The notes under the pieces were generated by a model, which saw nothing but the letters and a program-made list of their open reading frames with translations, was not told the DNA's origin and did no database searches. 64,000 nt of DNA from Azolla caroliniana. Its lineage: Eukaryota; Polypodiophyta. Shown here in pieces: positions 41,953 through 55,436 of the stretch (the first letter of the stretch is position 1; each line of letters starts with the position of its first letter). The translations under genes were made by a program, and so were the position numbers. The stretch is from NCBI GenBank assembly GCA_043228905.1, contig JBHGNT010000014.1:2418001-2482000 (forward strand), read 5' to 3'.

Positions 41953-42400
41953 CCAAACATCAGTGGCAATTGAGTGTAGAATGATGGCAATGGATGAGTG
42001 AACTCCATCAAATCGAAAAGTGGCAGCAATCCAAGACCGAACAATAGTGGCAACTAAGTGTAGAATGATGGCATTGGAGGAGTGAACTCCGTCAGATCGA
42101 ACAGTGGTAGATGATGCTTGGAACGCACACTGACGACAACTAAGAGTAGAATGACGACAATGGAGAAAGAGTTAACTCCGTCGGATAAAAAAGTGGCAGC
42201 AATATACGACCTTCACAGTAACGACAACTGAGTGTAGAGTGGCGACAATGGAGGAGTGAACTTGACACTTGATGCTTGGACTAAATAATGGTGGCAATGG
42301 ACGAGTGAACTCCGTCGGATCGAACAGTGGCAGATGATACTTGGATCGCATAGTGCCGGTAACTCAGTGTCAAATGGTGGCAATGGAGTAGTGGACGCAA
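41780..42400. repeat. About 85-base tandem repeat, seven copies
   Basis: GAGTGAACTCC recurs at about 41825, 41912, 41996, 42080, 42168, 42253 and 42303, giving a period near 85 bases. Alternate units share more text (GATGATGCTTGGA; GACGACAACTAAGAGTAGAATGA), so a two- or three-unit higher-order repeat is likely. It overlaps the N-terminal transposase exon and could be a terminal or subterminal repeat of the transposon. Confidence 0.8.
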
Positions 42401-45400
42401 TAAGGTTTAGAAATAGTGGTAGTAATATAAGCCAAACTACTCAACCAGAGATAGCCCACGTGATGTGGCAATGGATCATGCATAATGAACCTAGGAATTC
42501 GGTATATAATTTGTGGTGCACATATCAATTTATGTTGCACATTTATGGTATTCATTACGACTAAACTTTTTATCAAGTCATGTTGCACATCCCTTTGAGA
42601 TTCCATTTGAGACTACATTTATATATCACTAACATAATAACATTTATGGAGGTTCTGCAGTCTAGTGGTTAGGACATTGGACTTTGAATCCAAGAGCTTG
42701 AGTTCGAATCTCGATGATAGGACCTCAAATGCATATAATGAGAAATGAAGTCCTATACATTGGAATTTGAATCCAAGAGCTTGAGTTCGAATGTGCATAA
42801 AACCTCGATTGCCTATAAAAAGTAATGAGCTTTAATCATGAAGATATTAGAACTTAATACTTTCAACCTATGAACGTGAACGCATTGGTTTTGGAAAGAA
42901 GAGATTGAGAATTCATGCTCTTCCTCTAGCTACATAGCGCTTTATATGTCCAACACTTATCTAACTAGGAATAAACTTAATCTTGTGAGTAAAGTTATAA
43001 TCAAATCATGTTGCACATCCCTTTCAGATTCCATCCGCGACTACATTTATATACCACTAACATATTGTTATTTTAACCCAACCGGACTATGATATGTACA
43101 AAATACACAATAATGCTGGAATGATCAACGTTTATGGATGTTCTATAGTCTAGTTGTTAGGACATTGGACTTTGAATCCTAGAGCTTGAGTTTGAATCTC
43201 AATAGGACCTCAAATGGATATCATCCGAAATGAAGTTCTATACATTGAAAATTGACTCCAAGAGCTTGTGTTCAAATGTACATAAACCTCAACTGCATAT
43301 CAGAAGTAATGAGCTTTAATGATGAAAATTTTAGAACTCGGTACTTTCAAGCTATGACGTTGAATGCATTGAATTTTGAAAGAAGAGTTTCATAATTTAT
43401 TGTCTTTCTCCGACGACATAGCGCTGTATCCATCCAACACTTACTTTGGAATAAACTTCGTCTTGTGAGTAAACTTTTAATTAAATCACGTCACACATCA
43501 CTTTTGAGATTCCATTGGAGATTACATTTATATATCACTAACATATTGTTATTTTAAGCCAACCGGACTATGATATTTACAAAACACACAATAGTGCTAG
43601 AATGGTCAACATTTATGGAGGTTCTGTAGTCTAGTGGTTAGGACATTGGACTTTGAATCCAAGAGCTTGAGTTCGAATCTCAATAGGACCTCGAATGCAT
43701 ATCATGAGAAATGAAGTCCTATACATTGGAATTTGACTCCAGGAGCTTGAGTTCGAATGTGCATAAAGCCTCGATTGCCTATAAAAAGTAATGAGCTTTA
43801 ATGATGAAGATATTAGAACTTAGTCCTTTCAACCTATGAACGTGAGCACATTGGATTTTGAAAGAAGAGATTTAGAATTCATGTTCTTCCTCTAGCTATA
43901 GAGCGCTTTAAATGTCCAACACTTATCTAACTAGGAATAAACTTAATCTTGTGAGTAAAGTTTTAATCAAATCATGTTGCACATCCCTTTGAGATTCCAT
44001 CCGCGACTACATTTATATATCACTAACATATTGTTATTTTAACAGAACCGAACTATGATATGTACAAAACACAAAATAATGTTGGAATGGTCAACGTTTA
44101 TGGAGGTTCTATAGTCTACGGGTTAGGACATTGGAATATGAATCCAAGAGCTTGAGTTCGAATCTCAATAGCACCTCGAATGGATATCATCAGAAATGAA
44201 GTCCTATACATTGAAAATTGACTCCAAGAGTTTAGAGTTCAATTGTACATAAACATCGACTGCATATCAGAAGTAATGAGCTTTAATGATGAAACTTTTA
44301 GAACTCGGTACTTTCAACCGATGACGTTGAATGGATTAGATTTTGAAAGAAGAGTATCAGAATTTATGGTCTTTCTCCGATGACATAGCGCTTATCCATC
44401 GAACACTTACCTTACTTGGAATAAATTTCGTCTTGTGAGTAAACTTTTAATTAAATCACGTCACACATCACTTTTGAGATTCCATTGGAGATTACATTTA
44501 TATATCACTAACATATTGTTATTTTAACCCAACCAGACTATGATATGTACAAAATACACGATAGTGCTGGAATGGTTAACAATTATGGAGGTTGTGTTGT
44601 CTAGTGGTGAGGACATTGAACTTTGAATCCAAGAGCTTGAGATCGAATCTCAATAGGCCTTCGAATGCATATCATGAGAAATGAAGTCCAATAAATTGGA
44701 ATTGGACTCCAAAAGCTTGAGTTCGAATGTGCATAAAACCTCAACTGCATATCAAAAGTAATGAGCTTTAGTGTTGAAGATTTTATATATTAGTAGTTTC
44801 AACCTATGAACTTGAAGGCATTGGATTTTGAAAGAAGAGATTGAGAATTCATGCTCTTCCTCCAACTACATACCGTGTTATATGTCCAACACTTACATAC
44901 CTAGGAATAAACTTAATCTTGTGAGTAAAGTTTTAATGAAATCATGTTGCACATCCCTTTGAGATTCTATCTGAGACTACATTTATATATCACTAACATA
45001 TTGTTATTTTAACCCAACCAGACTATGATATGTACAAAATACACAATAATGCTGAATGTCTACGATTATGGAGGTTCTATACTCTAGTGGTTAGGACATT
45101 GGACTTTGAATCCAAGAGCTTGAGTTCGAATCTTAATAGGACCTCGAATGGATATCATGAGAAATGAAGTTCTATACATTGAAAATTGACTCCAAGAGCT
45201 TGATTTCTAATGTACATAAACCTCGATTGCATATCAGAAGTAATGAGCTTTAATGATGAAAATTTTAGAACTCGGTACTTTCAACCTATGACGTTGAATG
45301 CATTGGATTTTGAAACAAGAGTTTCAGAGTTTATGGTCTTTTTCCGACGACATAGTGCTTTATCCATCGAACACTTACCTTGGAACAAACTTTGTCTTGT

Positions 45401-45871
45401 GAATAAACTTTTTATTAAATCACGTCACACATCACTTTTGAGATTCCATTGGAGATTACATTTATATATGACTAACATATTGTTATTTTAATCCAACTGG
45501 ACTATCATATGTACAAAACACACAATAATGATGGAATGGTCAACGTTTATGGAGGTTCTATAGTCTAGTGGTTAGGACATTGGACATTGAATCGAAGAGC
45601 TTTATTTCGAATCTCAATAGGGCCTCGAATGGATATAGTGAGAAATTAGAAATTAGAAATTCTATATATTGGAAATTGACTTCAAGAGCTTGAGCTCAAA
45701 TGGACATAAACCTCGACTACATATCAGAAGTAATGAGCTGTAATGATGAAAAGTTTAGAACTCGGTACTTTCAACCTATGATGTTGAATGCATCGGATTT
45801 TAAAAGAAGAGTTTCAAAATTTATTGTCTTTCTCCGACGACATAGCGCTTTATTCATCCAACACTTACCTT

Positions 45872-46313
45872 TTTTTTTCTTTTTTTTTATACTACTTTAG
45901 TATTTTTTTATCTTTGGCTTGCCCAAAGGCTATACCTCACTCGAAGTCATGTTTTATTAGCAGTTCATAGTCCATCGGGGTGTACCGAATGGTACGAGTG
46001 AGATACATGCACAGGATGACCTCTAGGATATGATAAGACTCGCAACACGCTCCATCATGCAACTTGTAGATAGGCTACATTTTACCTTCGTCATCGTCGA
46101 AACCGTCATTGTTGCCACCGTCACCATCTTCGTCGTCATCACTTACGGGCACAAACCGCCCTTCAATGTCACCATTTTGCGTCCTCGCCACTATCTTTGT
46201 CGTCATCACTTACGGGTACAAACCGCCCTTTTTAGGTACCACATGTATGTTGGTGCGGGGAGACTCGAACCTTCAACCTAGCGGTTGGAGTGTCCCCCCA
46301 TTACCATTACACC
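45872..46313 (-). mobile_element. SINE with tRNA-like head and 16-base TSD
   Basis: On the minus strand it starts with an A-box-like GGTGTAATGG, has a B-box GGTTCGAGTCT (46261-46271 on plus), and ends in an A-rich tail seen as the T-run at 45870-45890. The flanks ATCCAACACTTACCTT (45856-45871 and 46314-46329) are a perfect TSD. It interrupts one satellite monomer. The body (CACTTACGGGCACAAACCG repeated twice) has no coding capacity. Confidence 0.9.
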
Positions 46314-46604
46314 ATCCAACACTTACCTTACTTGGAATAAACTTCGTCTTGTGAGTAAACTTTTAATTAAATCACATCACACATCAATTTTGAGATTCCA
46401 TTGGATATTACATTTATATATCACAAACATATTGTTATTTTAAGCCAACCCGACTATGATATTTACAAAACACACAATAGTGTTAGAATGGTCAACATTT
46501 ATGGAGGTTCTGTAGTCTAGTGGTTAGGACATTGGACTTTGAATCCAAGAGCTTGAGTTCGAATCTCAATAGGACCTCGAATGCATATCATGAGAAATGA
46601 AGTC

Positions 46605-46879
46605 CTTGCACCACGTTCCATCATGCAACTTGTAGATAGGCTACATTATACCTTCTTTACCGTCGAAACCGTCATTGTTGTCACTGTCACCATCTTCATC
46701 CTCGTCACTTACGGGCACAAACCGCCCTTCATTGTCACCATTTTGTGTCCTCGCCACTATCTTTGTCGTCATCACTTACGGGCACAAATCACCCTTTTTA
46801 GGTAACACATGTATGTTGGTGCGGGGAGACTCGAACCTTCAACCTAGCGGTTGGAGTGTCCCCCCATTACCATTACACC
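46605..46879 (-). mobile_element. Truncated second copy of the same SINE
   Basis: It has the same tRNA-like head (to 46879) and body as the SINE at 45872 but lacks its 3' end and A-tail. It begins abruptly after GAAGTCCTT of a monomer. The flank beyond the head is the same monomer position as in the full copy, so it arose by duplication of the SINE-bearing monomer followed by deletion. Confidence 0.85.
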
Positions 46880-47557
46880 ATCCAACACTTACCTTACTTG
46901 GAAGTAATAAACTTCATCTTGTGAGTAAATTTTTAATTAAATCACGTCACACATCACTTTTGAGATTCCATTGGAGATTACATTTATATATCACAAACAT
47001 ATTGTTATTTTAAGCCAACCGGACTATGATATTTACAAAACACACAATAGTGCTAGAATGGTCAACATTTATGGAGGTTCTGTAGTCTAGTGGTTAGGAC
47101 ATTGGACTTTGAATCCAAGAGCTTGAGTTCGAATCTCAATGGGACCTCGAATGCATATCATGAGAAATGAAGTCCTATACATTGGAATTTGACTCCAAGA
47201 GCTTGAGTTCGAATGTGCATAAAACCTCGATTGCCTATAAAAAGTAATGAGCTTTAATGATGAAGATATTAGAACTTAGTACTTTCAACCTATGAACGTG
47301 AACCCATTGGATTTTGAAAAAAGAGATTGAGAATTCATGCTCTTCCTCTAGCTACAGAGCGCTTTAAATGTCCAACACTTATCTAACTAGGAATAAACTC
47401 TATCTTGTGAGTAAATTTTAATCAAATCATGTTGCACATCCCTTTGAGATTCCATCTGCAACTACATTTATATATTACTAACATATTGTTTTAAACCCAC
47501 GTGGACTATGATATGTACAAAACAAACAATAATGTTGGCATGGTCAACGTTTATAGA

Positions 47558-47629
47558 GGTTCTATAGTCTAGTGGTTAGGACATTGGACTTTGAATCCAA
47601 GAGCTTGAGTTCGAATCTCAATAGAACCT
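47558..47629 (+). tRNA. tRNA-Gln(UUG)-like unit with fully paired acceptor
   Basis: A 72-base cloverleaf can be drawn: acceptor GGTTCTA with TAGAACC (7 pairs), D-stem GTC/GAC, anticodon stem TTGGA/TCCAA with loop CTTTGAA, a 4-base variable loop, and T-stem TTGAG/CTCAA with loop TTCGAAT. The anticodon TTG reads Gln CAA. No TTTT terminator is close downstream, and it is one monomer of a satellite, so it may be a pseudogene. Confidence 0.45.
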
Positions 47630-49219
47630 TGAATCCATATCATGAGAAATGAAGTGCTATACATTAGAAATTGACTCCAAGAGTTTGAGTTTGAATTTAC
47701 ATAAAACAACGACTACATATCAAAAGTAATCAACCTTTAGAACTTTCTACATTCAAACTAAGAAGTTGAATGAATTGGATTTTGAGACAAGAGTTTGACA
47801 ATTCGTGGTGTTTCGCTAGCTATATAGCACATTACATACTCTTATTTTAAGCCAATCAGACTTTGATATATACAAGACACACACTAATGCTGGAATGGTC
47901 AACGTTTATGAACATTCTATAGTCTAGTGGTTAGGACGTTGGACTTTGAATCCAAGAGTTCAAGAGAACGAATCTCAATAGGACCGTGAATGGATGTCAT
48001 GAGAAATGAAATTCTATACATTGGAAATTGACTACAAGAGCTTGAGTTCTAATGTGCATAAAACCTCGACTGCATATCAAAAGTAAAGAGTTTTAATGAT
48101 GAAAATATTAGAACTTAGTACTTTTAACCTATGAATGTGAAGGCATTGGATTTTGAAAGAAGAGATTGAGAATTCATGCTCTTCCTCCAACTACATACCG
48201 CGTTCTATGTCCAACACTTACATACCTAGAAATAAACTTAATCTTGTAGGTAAAGTTTTAATCAAATCATGTTGCATATCCCTTTGAAATTCCATCCACG
48301 ACGACATTTATATATCACTAACATATTGTTATTTTAAACCAACCGGATTATGATATGTACAAAACACACAATAATGCTAGAATGGTCAACGATTATGGAG
48401 GTTCTATAGTCTAGTGGTTAGGACATTGGACTTTGAATTCAAGAGCTTGAGTTCGAATCTCAATAGGACCTTGAATCCATATCATGAGAAATGAAGTCCT
48501 ATACATTCGAATTTGACTCCAAGAGTTTGAGTTTAAATTTACATTAAACAACGACTGCATATCAAAAGTAATCACAACTTGATGACGAAGCCTTTAGAAC
48601 TTGGTACATTCAACCTAAATTGAATGAATTGGTTCACTAACATATTGTTATTTTAGCCCAACCGGACTATGATATGTACAAAACACACAATAATGTTGGA
48701 ATGGTCAATGTTTCTGGAGGTTCTGTAGTCTAGTGGTTAGGACATTGGACTTTGAATCCAAGAGGTTGAGTTTGAAATGAAGTCCTATAGATTGGAATTT
48801 GACTCCAAGAGCTTGAGTTCGAATGTGCAGAAAACCTCAACTGCCTATAAAAAGTAATGAGCTATAATGATGAAGATATTAGAACTTAGTACTTTCAACC
48901 TATGAACGTGAATGCATTGGATTTTGAAAGAAGAAATGTAGAATTCATGCTCTTCCTCCATCTCGCATTGGATTTTGAAAGAAGAAATGTAGAATTCATG
49001 CTCTTCCTCCATCTATATAGCGCTTTATATGTCCAACACTTATCTAACTAGGAATAAACTTAATCTTGTGAGTAAAGTTTTAATCAAATCATGTTGCACA
49101 TCCCTTTGAGATTCCATCGGCAACTACATTTATATATCACTAACATATTGTTTAAAACCCAAGCGGAGTATGATATGTACAAAACAAACAATAATGTTGC
49201 CATGGTTAACGTTTATGGA

Positions 49220-49291
49220 GGTTCTATAGTCTAGTGGTTAGGACATTGGACTTTGAATCCAAGAGCTTGAGTTCGAATCTCAATAGAACCT
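49220..49291 (+). tRNA. tRNA-Gln(UUG)-like unit with fully paired acceptor
   Basis: Identical in its 72-base head to the unit at 47558, with every stem paired. The spacer after it differs, so the match reflects conservation or gene conversion of the tRNA-like part. Transcription is not shown. Confidence 0.45.
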
Positions 49292-52200
49292 CGAATCCAT
49301 ATCATGAGAAATGAAATGCTATACATTAGAAATGGACTCCAAGATTTTGAGTTTGAATTTACATAAAACAACGACTACATAACAAAAGTAATCAGCCTTA
49401 ATGATGAATCCTTTAGAACTTTCTACATTCAACCTAAGAAGTTGAATGAATTGGATTTTGAGACAAGAGTTTGACAATTCGTGGTCTTTCACTAGCTATA
49501 TAGCACATTACATATTGTTATTTTAAGGCAATCAGACTTTGATATATACAAGACACAAACAAATGCTGGAATGGTCAACGTTTATGAACATTCTATACTC
49601 TAGTGGTTAGGACATTGGACTTTGAATCCAAGAGCTCAAGAGAACGAATCTCAATAGGACCGCGAATGGATGTCATGAGAAATGAAATTCTATACATTGG
49701 AAATTAACTCCAAGAGCTTGAGTGCTAATGTGCATAAAGCATAAAACCTCGACTGCATATCAAAAGTAAAGAGTTTTAATGATGAAGATATTAGAACCTA
49801 GTACTTTTAACCTAAGAACATGAAGGCATTGGATTTTGAAAGAAGAGATTGAGAATTCATGCTCTTCCTCCAACTACATACCGCGTTCTATGTCCAACAC
49901 TTACATACCTAGGACTAAACTTAATCTTGTGAGTAAAGTTTTAATCAAATCATGTTGCATATCCCTTTGAAATTCCATCCGCGACGACATTTATATATCA
50001 CTAACATATTGTTATTTAACCCAATCGAATTGTGATATGTGCAAAACACACAATAATGCTGGATGATCAACAATTATGGAGGTTCTAGAGTCTAGTGGTT
50101 AGGACATTGGACTTTGAATCCAAGAGCTTGAGTTCGAATCTCAATAGTACCTTTAATCAATATCATGAGAAATGAAGTCCTATACATTAGAATTTCACTC
50201 CAAGAGTTTGACTTTGAATTTACATAAAACAACGACTGCATATCAAAAGTAATCACAACTTGATGACGAAGCCTTTAGAACTTGGTACATTCAACCTAAA
50301 TTGAATGAATTGGATTTTTAGAGAAGAGTTTGAGAATTCGTGGTCTTTCGCTCGCTATATAGCACATTATGCGGCCAACACTTGCGTAATTTTGAACAAA
50401 TTTCGTGTTGTGAGCATAGTTTTAATCATGTTGCACATCCATTTGAGACTATATTTATATATCACTAACATATTGTTGTTTTAAGCCAATCGTATTTTGA
50501 TATATACAAGACACACAATAATGCTGGAATGATGAACCTTTATGGAGGTTCTATAGTCTAGTGGTTAGGACATTGGACTTTGAATCCTAGAGGTTGAGTT
50601 CGAATGTCAATAGGAGCTCGAATGCATATCATGAGAAATGAAGTCCTATAGATTCGAATTTGACTCCAAAAGCTTGAGTTCGAATGTGCATACAACCTCA
50701 CTGCCAATCAAAAGTAATCAGTTTTAGTGATGAAGAGTTTAGATCTTAGTAGTTTTAAAAGTAATCAGAACTTGATGACAAAGCCTTTAGAACTTGGTAC
50801 TCTCAACCTAAATTGAATGAATTGGTTCACTAACATATTGTTATTTTAACCCAACCGAACTATGATATGTACAAAACACACAATAATCCTGGAATCATCA
50901 ACGTTTATGGAGGTTCTATAGTCTAGTGGTTAGGACATTGGACTTTGAATCCAAGAGCTTGAGTTCGAATCTCAATGGGACCTCGAATCCACATCATGAG
51001 AAATGAAGTCCTATACATTAGAATTTCACTCCAAGATTTTTAGTTTGAATTTACATATAACAACGATTGCATATCAAAAGTAATCAGAACTTGATGACGA
51101 AGCCTTTAGAACTTGGTACATTCAACCTAAATTGAATGAATTGGATTTTGAGAGAAGAGTTTGACAATTCGTGGTCCTTCGGTTGCTATATAGCACATTC
51201 TGCGACCAACACTTGCCTAATTTTGAATAAATTTCGTGTTGTGAGCATAGTTTTAATCAAATCATGTTGCACATCCATTTGAGATTCCCTTTGAGACTAC
51301 ATTTATATATCACTAACATACTGTTGTTTTAAGCCAATCGAATTTTGATATATACAAGATACACAATAATGTTGGAATGATCAACGTTTATGGAGGTTCT
51401 ATAGTCTAGTGGTTAGGACATTGGACTTTGAATACGAGAGGTTGAGTTCAAATCTCAATAGGACCTCGAATGCATATCATGAGAAATGAAGTCCTATAGA
51501 TTGGAATTTGACTCCAAGAGCTTGGGCTCAAATGTACATAAACCTTGACTGCATATTAAAAGTAACGAGGTTTAATAATGAAAATTTTAAAACTCGGTAC
51601 TTTTAACCTATGAACTTGAATGCATTGGATTTTGAAAGAAGAGTTTTAGAATTTGTTGTCTTTCCCCGACGACATAGCACTTTATCCGTTCAACACTTAC
51701 CTTACTTAAAATAAACTTCGTCTTGTGACTAAACTTTTAATTAGATAACGTTACACATCACTTTTGAGATGCCATTGGAGGTTACATTTATATATCACTA
51801 ACATATTGTTATTTTAAACCAACCGGACTATGATATGTACAAGACACACAATAGTGCTGGAATGGTCAACATTTATGGAGGTTTTGTAGTCTAGTGGTTA
51901 GGACATTGGACTTTGAATACAAGAGCTTGAGTTCAAATCTTAATAGGACCTCGAATGCATATCATGAGAAATGAAGCCCTATAGATTGCAATTTGACACC
52001 AAAAGCTTGGATTTTGAAAGAAGAGATTAAGAATTCATGCTCTTCCTCCAACTACATATCGCGTTGTATGTCCAACACTTACAATCCTAGGAATAAACTT
52101 AACCTTGTGACTAAAGTTTTAATCAAATCATGTTGCACATCCATTTGAAATTCCCTTTGAGACAACATTTATTTATCACTAACATATTGTTGTTTTAAGC

Positions 52201-55200
52201 CAATCGTATTATGATATATACAAGAGACTCAATAATGTTGGCATGGTAAACATTTATGGAGGTTCTGTAGTCTAGTGGTTAGGACATTGGACTTTGAATC
52301 TAAGAGCTTGAGTTCAAATCTCAATATGACCTAAATTGAATGAATTGGATTTTGAGAGAAGAGTTTGACAATTCGTGGTCTTTCATTGGCTATATAGCAC
52401 ATTATCCGGCCAACACTTGCCTAATTTGGAATAAATTTCATGTTGTGAGTATAGTTTTAATCAAATCATGTTGCACATCCATTTGAGATTCCCTTTGAGA
52501 CTGCATTTATATATCAATAACATATTGTTTAAAACCCAAGCGGAGTATGATATTCCAAGAGCTTGAGTTCGAATCTCAATGGGACCTCGAATCCACATCA
52601 TGAGAAATGAAGTCCTATACATTAGAATTTCACTCCAAGATTTTTAGTTTGAATTTACATATAACAACGATTGCATATCAAAAGTAATCAGAACTTGATG
52701 ACGAAGCCTTTAGAACTTGGTACATTCAACCTAAATTGAATGAATTGGATTTTGAGAGAAGAGTTTGACAATTCGTGGTCCTTCGGTTGCTATATAGCAC
52801 ATTCTGCGACCAACACTTGCCTAATTTTGAATAAATTTCGTGTTGTGAGCATAGTTTTAATCAAATCATGTTGCACATCCATTTGAGATTCCCTTTGAGA
52901 CTGCATTTATATATCAATAACATATTGTTGTTTTAAGCCAATCGTATTTTGATATATGCAAGACACATAATAATGTTGGCATGGTTAACGTTTATGGAGG
53001 TTCTATAGTCTAGTGGTTAGGACATTGGACTTTGAATCCTAGAGCTTTAGTTTGAATCTGAAGAGGACCTCGAATGCATATCATGAGAAATTAGACATTC
53101 TATACATTGGAAATTGACTCCAAGAGCTTGAGCTCAAATGTACAGAAACCTCAACTGCATATCAAAAGTAATGTGGTTTAATAATTAAAATTTTAGAACT
53201 CGGTACTTTGAACCTATGAACTTGAATGAATTGGATTTTGAAAGAAGAGTTTCAGAATTTGTTGTCTTTCCTCGACAACATAACACTTTATCCAGTCAAC
53301 ACTTACCTTACTTGAAATAAACTTCGTCTTGTGACGAAACTTTTAATTAAATAATCTTACACATCACTTTTAAGATGCCTTTGGAGGTTACATTTATATA
53401 TCACTAACATATTGTTATTTTAAACCAATCGGACTATGATATGTACAAAACACACAATATTGTTGGAATGATCAACATTTATGGAGGTTGTTTAGTCTAG
53501 TGGTTAGGACATTGGACTTTGAATCCAAGAGCTTGAGTTCGAATCTCAATAGGACCTCGAATCCACATCATGAGAAATGAAGTCCTATACATTAGAGTTT
53601 GACTCCAAGAGTTTGAGTTTGAATTTACATAAAACAAGGACTCCATATAAAAAGTAATCAGAACTTGATGACGAAGCTTTTAACTTGGTACATTAAACCT
53701 AAATTAAATGAATTGGATTTTGAGAGAAGAGTTTGACAATTCGTGGTCTTCTATTGGCTATATAGCACATTATTTGGCCAACACTTGCCTAATTTGGAAT
53801 AAATTTCGTGTTGTGAGTATAGTTTTAATCAAATCATGTTGCACATCCATTTGAGATTCCCTTTGAGACTACATTTATATATAAAAAAGGATGAGTTTGA
53901 ATCTAAATAGGACCTCGAATGCATATCATGAGAAAGGAACTTTTATACATTGCAAATTGACTCCAAGTGCTTGAGTTCAAATGTACCTAAACCTCGACTA
54001 CATATCAAAAGTAATGAGCTTTAATCATGAAAATTTTAGAACTCAATACTTTAAACATATGAACTTGAATGCATTGGATTTTGAAACAAGAATTTCAGAA
54101 ATTATTGTCTTCCTACGGCGACATAGCGCGTCATCCATCCAACACTTACCTTACTTGGAATAAACTTCGTCTTGTTAGTAAGCTTTTAATTATTTCACGT
54201 CACACATCACTTTTGAGATGCCATTGGAGGTTACATTTATATATCACTAACATATTGTTATTTTAAGCCAATCGGACTATGATATGTACAAAACACACAA
54301 TAGTACTAGAATGGTCAACATTTATGGAGTTTGTGTATTCTAGTGGTTAGGACATTGGACTTTGAATCCAAGAGCTTGAGTTCGAATCACAATAGGACCT
54401 CGACTTTGAATCCAAGAGGTTGAGTTTGAAATGAAGTCCTATAGATTGGAATTTGACTCCAAGAGCTTGAGTTCGAATGTGCAGAAAACCTCAACTGCCT
54501 ATAAAAAGTAATGAGCTATAATGATGAAGATTTTAGAACTTAGTAATTTCAACCTATGAATTGAAGGCATTGGATTTTGAAAGAAGAGATTGAGAATTCA
54601 TGCTCTTCCTCTAGCTACATAGCGCTTTATATGTCCAACACTTATCTATCTAGGAATAAACTCTATCTTGTGAGTAAAGTTTTAATCAAATCATGTTGCA
54701 CATTCCTTTGAGATTCAATCTGAGACTACATTTATATATTACTAACATATTGTTATTTTAACCCAACCGGAGTATAATATTTTTAAAATACACAATAATT
54801 CTGGAATGCTCCACATAAATGGAGGTTTTATAGTCTAGTGGTTAGGACATTGGATTTTGAATCCAAGAGCTTGAGTTCGAATCTCAATAGGACCTCAAAT
54901 CCATATTATGAGAAAGGAAGTCCTATACATTAGAATTTGACTCCAAGAGTTTGAGTTTGAATTTACATAAAACAACAACTACATATCAAAATTAATCATC
55001 CTACATATGAAAAGTAATCAGCCTTAATGATGAAGCCTGTAGAATGAATTGGATTTTGAGAGAAGAGTTTGACAATTCGTGGTCTTTTGCTAGCTAGATA
55101 GCACATTATCCGGCCAACACTTGCCTAATTTGGAATAAATTTCTTCTTGTGAGTATAGTTTTAATCAAATCATGTTGCAGATCCATTTGAAATTCCCTTT

Positions 55201-55436
55201 GAGACTACATTTATATATCACTAACATATTGTTATTTTAAGCCAATCGTATTTTGATATATACAAGACACACAATAATGCTGGATTGGTTAACATTTATG
55301 GAGGTTCTATAGTCTAGTGGTTAGGATATTGGACTTTGAATCCAAGAGCTTGAGTTCGAATCTCAATAGGACCTCGAATGCATATCTTGAGAAATGAAGT
55401 CCTATACATTGGAATATTACTCCAAGGGCTCGTGTT

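Noticed and set aside
45210-45491. Short plus-strand frames with MSFNDENFRTRYFQPM-type text in several monomers
   Set aside because: They recur because the satellite repeats; the frame is not kept open in most monomers and matches no family.
42651-55372. 26 functional tRNA-Gln genes
   Set aside because: Cloverleafs fold, but no T-run terminator follows closely, several heads are mutated in the acceptor, and the tandem context favours pseudogenes.
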